From contig CANNLO010000100.1 of assembly GCA_947505055.1 (NCBI GenBank), positions 1-13,202 on the forward strand: DNA of 13,202 bases, read 5' to 3'. Position numbers and translations under genes: made by a program. Shown here piece after piece: positions 6,994-13,202 of this stretch (position 1 is its first letter; every line of letters starts with the position of its first letter). Below the pieces are notes generated by a model. It made no database searches. It was not told the DNA's origin and worked only from the letters and a program-made list of their open reading frames with translations. The DNA comes from Methylococcaceae bacterium (GTDB lineage: Bacteria; Pseudomonadota; Gammaproteobacteria; Methylococcales; Methylomonadaceae).

Positions 6994-9243
6994 TTAAAGA
7001 AAAATCGGTGCCATCACCAAGGTGACGGTTGCCAGCAGTTTGATCAGTACATGTAAACTCGGACCTGCGGTATCTTTAAAGGGATCACCCACTGTGTCAC
7101 CGACTACGGCAGCACCGTAAATAGGGTTCATGACCTTGTTTCCATATTGATCGATAATATGTTTTCCGCCGTAGGCTCCACTTTCCACATATTTCTTTGC
7201 GTTATCCCAGGCGCCGCCTGCATTATTCAAATAAAGCGCCATTAAAATCCCGGTGATGGTCGCGACCATCAGCATTGCAGCAACACTTTGGGCAGCGATT
7301 AGCGGCCCTTCCATGCTAATGAATAACTTAAATGATAAGCCAACTGCAATGGGAGCCAGCACCACCAGCAAGCCCGGAACAACCATGTTGCGTAAAGCGG
7401 CACGAGTTACAATATCAACGCAAGCGCCATAATCCGGCTTATAACCCTCGGGAAACTGAATTATGTCGTTGACACGGGGTAGTTTGGCATATTGCCGACG
7501 GACTTCTTCAATAATGCTTTTGGCAGCGGTTCCTACTGCTCTAATAGTCATAGAACAGAACAAAAATACCAGCATCGCTCCTAATAATGCGCCGACAAAA
7601 ATCACGGGGTTACCCATATTAACGCCGAACGCAACCGTTTCATCGAGACCGGCATAGTTTTTAACTTCATCGATATAAGCTTGAAACAATAGAAAAGCGG
7701 CAAGTCCCGCACTTCCTATGGCATAACTTTTGGTTAGTGCCTTGGTGGTGTTGCCTACCGCATCCAAGGTGTCGGTACGCTGACGAATATCGTCGGGCTG
7801 TTCGCTCATTTCGATAATGCCGCCGGCATTATCAGTAATAGGGCCAAAAGCATCCATAGCGAGTATGTAGGCGGCAGTAGCCAGCATGCCAACCGTGGCA
7901 ACTGCCGTTCCAAAAAGACCGGCGTGAGGCAAACCGCTGGTGGCACCAAAATAATAGGATCCCAGTAAGGCGGCAGCAATAACCAGGGTTGGCATCCAGG
8001 TGCACTCAAAACCAACGGCGGTACCTTCAATAATATTGGTAGCCGGGCCGGTAATACTGGCTTCTGCGATGGCTTGAACCGGGCGATATTTATGTTGGGT
8101 GTAATATTGGGTAATAAAACTAAAGGCTACGGAGCTTATTAATCCAATAACTCCGCAAAGAAAAAAATGCCAGCAGGCATCGGGTGCGGCCGGGCTGTTA
8201 AGCAGCCAATGGGTTGCCAGACCAAACAGCGGTAGCACTAAAATCGAACTGATGAAATAGCCACGATTCAGGGCCTGCATCGGATCTTGCGATTCGCTGC
8301 TAAGATGAACAGCAAGAATGCCGGCCATACTGGCAATAATGCCAAAGGCTCGTGCAACCAGCGGAAACATCATTACGCCGATTATACCGGCACTAAATTC
8401 CATGTTGGCCTTTTGTGCTGCGATAGCGAGGCTGCTGCCGAGAATCATGGCACCTATGTTTTCGGCAGCGGTCGATTCGAACAAATCAGCGCCACGACCC
8501 GCGCAATCGCCGACATTATCACCGACAAGATCCGCAATAACCGCTGGATTGCGAGGGTCATCTTCGGGAATGCCGGCTTCAACCTTGCCCACCAGGTCTG
8601 CCCCGACATCGGCGGCTTTGGTGTAGATGCCGCCGCCGACTTGAGCGAACAACGCGACGAAAGACGCGCCAAAGCCATAGCCGACGATCAGTAGCGGAAT
8701 CTTGGCGACATTGATGTCTGGTGTTAGCAGCTTAACGAGAGTAAACAGGCCGGTTACACCTAAAAGACTCATGGACACCACTACCAGTCCCGAAACCGCA
8801 CCGGCTCGCAGCGCAATTTGAAGTGCATCATTAACGCTGGAGCGAACTGCGGCGGCGGTGCGAATGTTGGCGCGGATACTCATCCACATGCCGATATAAC
8901 CAGCAAACACTGAACACAGCGCACCAAAGATAAAAGAAAGACTAATCCAGCTGGCTAATTGCAGTGAAGTAGATACTGGATCAAATTCTCGATGGTCACG
9001 AAACCAGCCATAGCCGACAAAAAGTGCCAAAGCGAATAGGGCGCTGAGTATTAAAATCGTGCGATTCTGCCGACGCAGAAACGCTTCAGCGCCTTCTTTA
9101 ATCGCGTCAGAAATACTCCGCATGACAGCGTCGCCGGTGTCTCTGGCAAGTACCCATTTGACCAGCCAGCCTGCAAAAGCCAGTCCAAATAACGTAATGC
9201 CAAATATAAGGCTCACCAGTGATGTAAAATTTGCAGTTAGCAT
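6994..9243 (-). CDS. hppA: Membrane-bound proton-pumping pyrophosphatase
   Basis: This 749-residue integral membrane enzyme hydrolyses pyrophosphate and pumps H+ across the inner membrane. About sixteen hydrophobic helices span the chain. Substrate and Mg-binding motifs are intact: [11 protein letters not shown] (212-222), the [19 protein letters not shown] stretch (228-246), [13 protein letters not shown] (464-476), and [15 protein letters not shown] near the end. Lys501 in GNTTKA is the residue known to mark K+-independent H+-PPases; K+-dependent enzymes have Ala there. At 749 residues it is on the long side for a bacterial member. ACGGAG sits about 8 bases before the ATG. It is transcribed alone or with weak read-through past the hairpin at 6928-6957. 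In methanotrophs such enzymes are linked to pyrophosphate-dependent glycolysis, but no PPi-dependent phosphofructokinase gene is adjacent here. Confidence 0.97.
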   Translation of the reverse strand: MLTANFTSLVSLIFGITLFGLAFAGWLVKWVLARDTGDAVMRSISDAIKEGAEAFLRRQNRTILILSALFALALFVGYGWFRDHREFDPVSTSLQLASWISLSFIFGALCSVFAGYIGMWMSIRANIRTAAAVRSSVNDALQIALRAGAVSGLVVVSMSLLGVTGLFTLVKLLTPDINVAKIPLLIVGYGFGASFVALFAQVGGGIYTKAADVGADLVGKVEAGIPEDDPRNPAVIADLVGDNVGDCAGRGADLFESTAAENIGAMILGSSLAIAAQKANMEFSAGIIGVMMFPLVARAFGIIASMAGILAVHLSSESQDPMQALNRGYFISSILVLPLFGLATHWLLNSPAAPDACWHFFLCGVIGLISSVAFSFITQYYTQHKYRPVQAIAEASITGPATNIIEGTAVGFECTWMPTLVIAAALLGSYYFGATSGLPHAGLFGTAVATVGMLATAAYILAMDAFGPITDNAGGIIEMSEQPDDIRQRTDTLDAVGNTTKALTKSYAIGSAGLAAFLLFQAYIDEVKNYAGLDETVAFGVNMGNPVIFVGALLGAMLVFLFCSMTIRAVGTAAKSIIEEVRRQYAKLPRVNDIIQFPEGYKPDYGACVDIVTRAALRNMVVPGLLVVLAPIAVGLSFKLFISMEGPLIAAQSVAAMLMVATITGILMALYLNNAGGAWDNAKKYVESGAYGGKHIIDQYGNKVMNPIYGAAVVGDTVGDPFKDTAGPSLHVLIKLLATVTLVMAPIFL

Positions 9244-9433
9244 TTAATAACTCCGTTAATTCCCGAAATGGTGCATTTTAAAGTAAGAAAGACCATTAAG
9301 TAATGGATTGCAGCTCTGGTTTTGTAATCCAAACATTATTTAATCAGTATCCACTTGAAAATTTAAATGATTGATTGGGCGAATTTAATAACTCTTCAAA
9401 AGCATCTTAAACGTGCATCGGGGCGGAGGTTTT

Positions 9434-9475
9434 ATGATAGGAACGGCACAAGCCGTTTTGCAAGAATATACTTAA
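9434..9475 (+). other. Possible 13-codon leader ORF with strong RBS
   Basis: A GGGCGGAGG at 9421-9429 precedes an ATG by 4 bases, opening a frame that reads MIGTAQAVLQEYT and stops at 9473-9475. Inside it AACGGC (9442-9447) and GCCGTT (9452-9457) form a 6-bp hairpin with a 4-base loop. This could be a leader peptide or a decayed gene start. The next plus-strand gene begins 307 bases later, which weakens an attenuator role. The same hairpin could end the minus-strand small gene whose stop is at 9477. Confidence 0.2.
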
Positions 9476-9476
9476 T

Positions 9477-9635
9477 TTATTTCACAAACTCACCCTCCTG
9501 ATAAATAGACAATAAACTAAAAATCTCATTTTCGGTATATCGTAAAATACTTAGAGGGGTATGTGGTAATGGGATTTTCACGAGCGGTGTTAGGCTATCG
9601 CCACCTAAACGTTGGATTTCTAAATGTGTTGGCAT
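9477..9635 (-). CDS. Possible small protein, 52 aa
   Basis: An ATG at 9633-9635 opens a 52-codon frame. The product begins MPTHLEIQRLGGDSLTPLVK, has a proline-rich middle (IPLPHTPL), and ends in an acidic stretch ENEIFSLLSIYQEGEFVK. I do not recognise it. Composition and codon choice look like those of a real gene. A TGGAAA lies about 7 bases before the ATG as a weak ribosome-binding site, and a stop codon six codons upstream fixes the start. The end of the gene contains a strong AGGAGGG, which would normally serve a following gene, yet the GTG 7 bases on stops after two codons. It could be the surviving half of a two-gene unit. A plus-strand frame is also open across the same bases, so strand choice is uncertain. 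Confidence 0.4.
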   Translation of the reverse strand: MPTHLEIQRLGGDSLTPLVKIPLPHTPLSILRYTENEIFSLLSIYQEGEFVK

Positions 9636-9743
9636 CCGTGTTTCCAGGGTTTAGCGAACTGGTGCTTGATTGAGTTGGTTTTGATATATTGGGATCTTGC
9701 CGACTTTAGGGTTAGCTGATCTCGTACAATCCTTTCCGGCAGG

Positions 9744-9749
9744 TATAAT
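9744..9749 (+). promoter_or_regulatory. Candidate -10 box of the PfkB-family gene
   Basis: A perfect TATAAT lies 33 bases before the kinase ATG, implying a leader of roughly 27 bases. No recognisable -35 box lies 16-18 bases upstream, so the promoter may need an activator or be weak. Confidence 0.35.
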
Positions 9750-9782
9750 GAACTTTTACATTTTTCGATTTTATCAGTAATC

Positions 9783-10685
9783 ATGACCGTAAATATAGAT
9801 GTGCTCTGTGTAGGGCATGCTTCATATGATTTAATCTTTTCGGTAAACCACCATCCTGGTGCGGATGAAAAAATTGTTGCCGACAGTTTGCAGGGTTGCG
9901 GCGGAGGTCCTGCGGCTAATGCTGCTGTTTGTATTGCCAGGCTGGGTTTATCATCCGCATTTGCCGGATATTTGGGCTGCGATTTATATGGCGACAAACA
10001 TGTTCAGGAACTGATTGATTATGGCGTAAACACTCAATTTATTGTTCGGGGAGCTTCTCCAACTCCATTGTCGACTGTCTTGGTTAAATCCGATGGCAAG
10101 CGCTGTTTAATCAATTACAAAGGTGACACTCGTGCGTTATCTGCTGATGCGCTGGATTTTAAGTCAGTCTCGGCAAAGGTTCTGCTGTTCGATGGTCATG
10201 AGCCGCATCTTTCATTACCACTGGCTGAACAAGCCCGGCAAGACAGTATTCCGACAGTTTTGGATGCAGGTTCTGTGCATGAAGGAACGCTGGCTTTGAT
10301 GGATCGTGTCGATTACCTGGTTTGCTCAGAAAAATTTGCTCTTCAATTTGCAGGTAACGAACATAAAGCCTTAAGCCAACTCGCTGAACTTGCTCCCACC
10401 GTGGTTATTACGCTGGGTGAACGCGGGCTGATTTGGCGACGCGGCAATGAGGAGGGTAGGTTAACGGCTTATCCCGTTTCAGTTGTAGATACTACCGGTG
10501 CTGGGGATGCGTTCCATGGTGCTTTTGCGGCGGCATTGGCTGTTAACATGGATTGGCAATCGCTACTTCGCTATGCCAGTGCTGCGGGCGCTTTATGTTG
10601 TATGCGAATGGGTGCGAGACTGGGATTATCTGGCCAACAAGAACATGCGGCGCTGTTTAACAGTAGAGTCTTGGAAATAGGATAA
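9783..10685 (+). CDS. PfkB/ribokinase-family carbohydrate kinase
   Basis: A 300-residue cytoplasmic kinase that transfers the ATP gamma-phosphate to a sugar or nucleoside. PfkB signature 1 is represented by GCGGGPAANAA (38-48). Signature 2 is DTTGAGDAFHGAF (236-248), with Asp242 as the catalytic base next to the GAGD anion hole. An N-terminal VLCVGHASYDLIF strand and the DYGVNT segment follow the family pattern. The length is complete. Substrate cannot be assigned: ribose, fructose, 2-keto-3-deoxygluconate, adenosine and fructose-6-phosphate kinases share these motifs. There is no clear Shine-Dalgarno sequence before the ATG, but the family N terminus fits this start and no better one exists upstream. 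It is transcribed divergently from hppA and appears to be a single-gene unit. Confidence 0.92.
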   Translation: MTVNIDVLCVGHASYDLIFSVNHHPGADEKIVADSLQGCGGGPAANAAVCIARLGLSSAFAGYLGCDLYGDKHVQELIDYGVNTQFIVRGASPTPLSTVLVKSDGKRCLINYKGDTRALSADALDFKSVSAKVLLFDGHEPHLSLPLAEQARQDSIPTVLDAGSVHEGTLALMDRVDYLVCSEKFALQFAGNEHKALSQLAELAPTVVITLGERGLIWRRGNEEGRLTAYPVSVVDTTGAGDAFHGAFAAALAVNMDWQSLLRYASAAGALCCMRMGARLGLSGQQEHAALFNSRVLEIG

Positions 10686-10810
10686 GGTAATACAGTATTT
10701 GAAGTTCAAAATCTTTAGGCTTGCCATAACTTATATTCCAATTGTCCTATTGGCTATATAAATTGAAATGCTTAATATAATGTGAAACAATTCAAGTCTA
10801 ATATAAACTT

Positions 10811-10852
10811 ATCGGGATTAATACCTTTAAAGGTTTGTCCTGATTTTTCTTT
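10811..10852 (+). terminator. Likely intrinsic terminator after the kinase gene
   Basis: ATCGGGA (10811-10817) pairs with TCCTGAT (10838-10844) with one G-U pair, enclosing the self-complementary ACCTTTAAAGGT (10823-10834). A T-rich tract (TTTTTCTTT) follows directly. It sits about 125 bases past the kinase stop and 38 bases before the lipoprotein start, so it could alternatively be a leader structure of the lipoprotein gene. Confidence 0.45.
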
Positions 10853-10889
10853 AATGATTAACTAACTATAGTGGTGTGAGAATTTAATT

Positions 10890-11468
10890 ATGAATAAGTT
10901 ACTAATAACTTTATTAAATATTTTTTTAATATCGGGTTGTGCCACTTATGGTGGTTATACTCCCACAGTAGACGATAGTATCTATAACCAAAATCAACAA
11001 GCTTACCAACCACCGCCACCGCCACAACAACTTTTCCAACGCCAGCAGGTTTTCAATAAACGTGGTAAACCGGAACTTGATAAGCAAGGCAACCCGGTTT
11101 ATAAACAAGTGCCTGTCGTCGATCAAAATGGCCAGCCTGTGTATCAACAGGCGCCGCAAGCTCCACAACAACCTCAGGGACCTCGTAATTCGGCCAATCA
11201 AGACGCAGCAGAATGTCAGCAAATGGCAAAAAATGCTTCCAACACGGCTATGGAAACCTTACAAGGCGGGGCTGTTGGTGGTCTTGTTGGAGCAGCCGGC
11301 GGCGCGGCGCTCGGAGCTATTATGGGTAGTCCTGGACAAGGTGCAGCTATTGGTGCGGCGGCGGGTGGTATTGGTGCGGGTGCTTATCAAGGATTATCGG
11401 CCGATCAAAAGTATAAGCAAATCTATAATAACTGCATGAGAAATCGCGGTCACAATGTAATAAATTGA
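10890..11468 (+). CDS. Glycine-zipper outer-membrane-type lipoprotein
   Basis: A 192-residue secreted lipoprotein. The N terminus has a lysine, a hydrophobic stretch and the lipobox LISGC, so Cys17 would be lipidated after signal peptidase II cleavage; residue 18 is Ala, compatible with outer-membrane sorting. Residues 33-97 are rich in proline and glutamine and contain three imperfect repeats of a K/Q-x-G-x-P motif (KRGKPEL, KQGNPVYKQ, QNGQPVYQQ). Residues about 126-165 form a glycine/alanine zipper (GGAVGGLVGAAGGAALGAIM and continuation) that can insert in or span a membrane. Cys109 and Cys182 flank the zipper and could form a disulfide. A weak GTGAG lies upstream of the ATG. The zipper-lipoprotein class includes envelope-integrity proteins, but no specific role can be assigned. 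Confidence 0.85.
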   Translation: MNKLLITLLNIFLISGCATYGGYTPTVDDSIYNQNQQAYQPPPPPQQLFQRQQVFNKRGKPELDKQGNPVYKQVPVVDQNGQPVYQQAPQAPQQPQGPRNSANQDAAECQQMAKNASNTAMETLQGGAVGGLVGAAGGAALGAIMGSPGQGAAIGAAAGGIGAGAYQGLSADQKYKQIYNNCMRNRGHNVIN

Positions 11469-11491
11469 TTACGGATTAAATGGGATTTTCT

Positions 11492-11525
11492 TTATGTTGG
11501 GTGGAATATATGAAACCCAACATAA
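11492..11525. repeat. REP-like hairpin between convergent genes
   Basis: TTATGTTGGGT (11492-11502) and ACCCAACATAA (11515-11525) are perfect 11-bp inverted repeats with a 12-base loop. The arms TGTTGGGT/ACCCAACA resemble palindromic intergenic repeats dispersed in many gammaproteobacterial genomes. It lies 23 bases past the lipoprotein stop and 56 bases past the end of the diguanylate cyclase gene. It may also serve as a 3'-end hairpin for both convergent transcripts, though no T tract follows on either strand. Confidence 0.6.
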
Positions 11526-11581
11526 GGTATCAAATTGTCATCAATAAAGTTAATGATGGTAAATCGTTAAAGCTATTAAGA

Positions 11582-12736
11582 TCAAACAACCCCGCCATTT
11601 TCTATGCGATTTCGACCATTATGTTTGGCTTTATAAAGAGCAGAATCGGCAGACTTAATAAGACGAGTGGCAATTTCATCGATATTGACGATTGATTTTG
11701 CGATCGGGACATGGGTTGACACGCCGATAGAAATAGTTATCGGAATTGAAACGCCGTTGAAGGTGATCGGTAAGGTCTGAATAGCTTTACGTATCCGTTC
11801 TGCAATTTCCAGCGCTCTGACTTCATTGGTATTGGACAGTAAACCGACAAACTCTTCACCACCATATCTGACAAAAACATCATTGTCTCGTAACTGGTTT
11901 TTTATGGTAGCCGCAACCAGCGACAAAACTTTATCTCCACCTTGATGACCATGTTTGTCATTAACAGACTTAAAAAAATCTATATCAAAGAATTGGCAGG
12001 ACACCGGTTCTGCCGTGCGTTGGCAGGCGTTTAATTCTTCACCGATGCGTTGATCCAAAAAACGTCTGTTATTAATGCCGGTCAAGGTGTCTATATAGCT
12101 GACACGTCTGATTTCTTCAACGTTAAGATTATTTTCTAGGCAAACACTGAGCACTGAGCTGAGGTGTTCAATAAAATCGGTAGCCATGTTATTGGCGAAG
12201 CGATCGGCTTGGTAACTACCCAGATTTAAGCTTCCGAGATTCCTACCGCGTCGGCTTAAAGGCGTAATGGCAATGCTGGCAGGCAGTCTATCAAAAGGAG
12301 GAAAAAAATTTGCGTATTGATTGTGTTGATAGATGCCAATATACGGTACGTTGTTGGAGTTTAAGGTTTTCTCATCATCCAGAAGAATTAAACCGGTTTT
12401 TGAACTGAAGGGGTAACCTTTATCACTAAGTGTTTTTGATATTTCTCCCGTTTCATCGACCAGGCATAAGCTGATCACATCAAGATCAAAATAGTTTTTA
12501 GCCTCATCCAGTAAATGATCAATAGTGTCCGATAAGTTGTTTAATTTAAGCAACCGCATTTCAAAAGCCTGGAATTTTTGCAAAGTGGCGCTGTTTTTCT
12601 GGACGCGATCGAGCATGGATTCTAATTTGTTCTGTAGCAAGATCAAGTCGGCTGTTAAATCTTCTTCCAAGTTATTCTCTGAATAATTTAAATAATCGCG
12701 TAAGACTAGCAGTTTCTGCGAAAAATACTTAATCAA
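11582..12736 (-). CDS. Diguanylate cyclase with GAF-like sensor (GGEEF)
   Basis: A 384-residue enzyme predicted to make cyclic di-GMP from two GTP. Residues about 20-65 are heptad-like and probably a coiled coil. Residues about 68-203 match the GAF-like fold seen in DUF484-type sensors. Residues about 208-380 are a complete GGDEF domain, with DTLTGINNRRF (216-226), the metal-binding FFDIDFFK (249-256), and GGEEF at 292-296. The product-inhibition site RxxD is intact as RDND (283-286), exactly five residues before GGEEF. No membrane helix is seen, so it is likely cytoplasmic. The first usable start is a TTG at 12734-12736, with AGAGA about 6 bases upstream and an in-frame TGA eight codons earlier; no ATG exists until Met41. 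The sensed ligand is unknown. It is transcribed divergently from the SulP gene. Confidence 0.92.
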   Translation of the reverse strand: MIKYFSQKLLVLRDYLNYSENNLEEDLTADLILLQNKLESMLDRVQKNSATLQKFQAFEMRLLKLNNLSDTIDHLLDEAKNYFDLDVISLCLVDETGEISKTLSDKGYPFSSKTGLILLDDEKTLNSNNVPYIGIYQHNQYANFFPPFDRLPASIAITPLSRRGRNLGSLNLGSYQADRFANNMATDFIEHLSSVLSVCLENNLNVEEIRRVSYIDTLTGINNRRFLDQRIGEELNACQRTAEPVSCQFFDIDFFKSVNDKHGHQGGDKVLSLVAATIKNQLRDNDVFVRYGGEEFVGLLSNTNEVRALEIAERIRKAIQTLPITFNGVSIPITISIGVSTHVPIAKSIVNIDEIATRLIKSADSALYKAKHNGRNRIENGGVV

Positions 12737-13001
12737 TATTGTCTCTATTTCACCTATTCAAGATATTTTTGCGAAAAAAAGGGGTAAGTGCTGTTGTATA
12801 ATTAAAATAAGTCGGTATATGGGTTTGTTGTAAATCGGTGCAAATAAACAGTTAAATGGTTGTTTTGCACGTACAGACGTTGATTTGAATATAAAGCTTG
12901 TTAAATACCTAATTAAAATCAGTTTCTTATGTTTTTTTAGGAGGTTGACATATAAATTGCTTATATCTTGGTTAAATATTTTTTATATACGAGGAGCTGA
13001 T
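12737..13001. other. Divergent intergenic region
   Basis: This 265-bp AT-rich stretch must hold promoters for the diguanylate cyclase (leftward) and the SulP transporter (rightward). A perfect TATAAT (12797-12802) and a perfect TTGACA (12945-12950) are present, but neither has a properly spaced partner. GTGCAAA (12838-12844) and TTTGCAC (12864-12870) form an interrupted inverted repeat that could be an operator. No small gene was found. Confidence 0.5.
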
Positions 13002-13202
13002 ATGAGTGAGTCATCCCTGGCTGTATTACCAAAATCGGGTTTAGAAGGTTTAGAAGAAAACTGGCGCAGTGATTTGTTGTCGGGTTTTCTGGTTTTTCTG
13101 ATTGCCTTGCCTTTATGTCTGGGCATTTCAATGGCGTCAGGCTTTCCACCTTCGGCGGGTATTATTACGGCAATTATTGGCGGAATGTTGGTTTCGCGAA
13201 TC
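13002..13202 (+). CDS. SulP-family anion transporter, N-terminal part
   Basis: The first 67 codons of a gene running off the right edge. A short soluble N terminus is followed by [20 protein letters not shown], then [21 protein letters not shown]. This is the first-helix region of SulP (SLC26-like) transporters, whose bacterial members import sulfate, bicarbonate or related anions with Na+ or H+. The L-C-L-G-I and SG-x-PP-x-AGI patterns fit the family well. GAGGAG lies 5 bases before the ATG and fixes the start. An in-frame TTG 19 codons upstream is not favoured, since its AGGAGG is directly abutting. Whether the missing part carries a STAS or carbonic anhydrase domain, and thus the substrate, cannot be told here. 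Confidence 0.85.
   Translation, partial: MSESSLAVLPKSGLEGLEENWRSDLLSGFLVFLIALPLCLGISMASGFPPSAGIITAIIGGMLVSRI

Larger units (their letters stand above)
9244..9782. other. Long gap between hppA and pfkB-family gene
   Basis: This 539-bp region holds the divergent promoters of hppA and the kinase gene and one plausible small gene (9477-9635, listed separately). TGGATTGC (9304-9311) and GTAATCCA (9324-9331) form an 8-bp stem with one G-T pair in the hppA leader region. A minus-strand TAAAAT (9275-9280) could be an hppA -10 box, but no good -35 accompanies it. A minus-strand frame ending at 9344 reads DAFEELLNSPNQSF before its stop. It looks protein-like but lacks a start, so it may be a gene remnant or chance. 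Confidence 0.5.

Noticed and set aside
8287..8694. Two overlapping plus-strand open frames opposite hppA
   Set aside because: They lie across the most conserved pyrophosphatase motifs; they are antisense shadows.
9620..9997. Minus-strand frame of 125 codons over the kinase start
   Set aside because: More than half of it is antisense to the PfkB-family N terminus and its glycine motif.
10926..11439. Frames of 98 and 125 codons within the lipoprotein gene
   Set aside because: They arise from the repetitive Pro/Gln and Gly/Ala coding; the lipobox and zipper are in the chosen frame.
12797..12802. TATAAT in the divergent region as a promoter
   Set aside because: The -35 position holds only an A run; a random match is easy in such AT-rich DNA.
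12945..12978. Perfect TTGACA as a -35 box for the SulP gene
   Set aside because: No acceptable -10 hexamer lies 16-18 bases downstream.
1..13202. CRISPR arrays, tRNA or rRNA genes, insertion sequences
   Set aside because: No regularly spaced repeats, no cloverleaf-like or rRNA-like sequence, and no transposase or terminal repeats with target duplications were seen by reading.

Overview
The window looks like chromosomal DNA of a gammaproteobacterium of moderate to low GC content. The gene set would fit the methanotroph order Methylococcales: fused-alpha PntA with PntB, a K+-independent H+-pyrophosphatase, a PfkB-type kinase, and DUF1289 and SRPBCC proteins. That placement is an inference from gene content; no rRNA or other taxonomic marker is present. 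There is no tRNA, CRISPR array, transposase or phage gene.

Layout. Positions 1-391 hold no convincing gene but several inverted repeats, including a perfect 22-bp-arm palindrome. From 392 to 9243 everything is on the minus strand. In transcription order it runs: hppA (proton-pumping pyrophosphatase), a DUF1289 protein, an SRPBCC protein, a patatin-like phospholipase with a C-terminal membrane domain, pntA, pntB, and a small membrane-anchored protein of unknown function. A likely promoter with a 5'-terminal stem-loop lies in front of pntA. Between the phospholipase and pntA is a short frame resembling the end of a response-regulator receiver domain. The 540-bp gap at 9244-9782 holds a plausible unlisted 52-codon minus-strand gene. 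On the plus strand follow a PfkB-family sugar kinase and a glycine-zipper lipoprotein. A convergent diguanylate cyclase (minus strand, TTG start) comes next, and the window ends in the first 67 codons of a plus-strand SulP-type anion transporter.

How the genes may work together. Three of the membrane systems concern ion gradients and redox balance. HppA converts pyrophosphate energy into proton-motive force. PntAB spends that force to make NADPH from NADH. SulP transporters move bicarbonate or sulfate-like anions. These are separate transcription units, so a functional link is only suggestive. The other genes are membrane or envelope proteins (phospholipase, lipoprotein) and a c-di-GMP signalling enzyme.

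I see no clear new multi-gene system. The best leads are the palindromes at 309-380, the small gene at 9477-9635, the receiver-domain remnant at 4038-4115, the REP-like hairpin at 11492-11525, and the promoter plus 5' stem-loop of pntAB.
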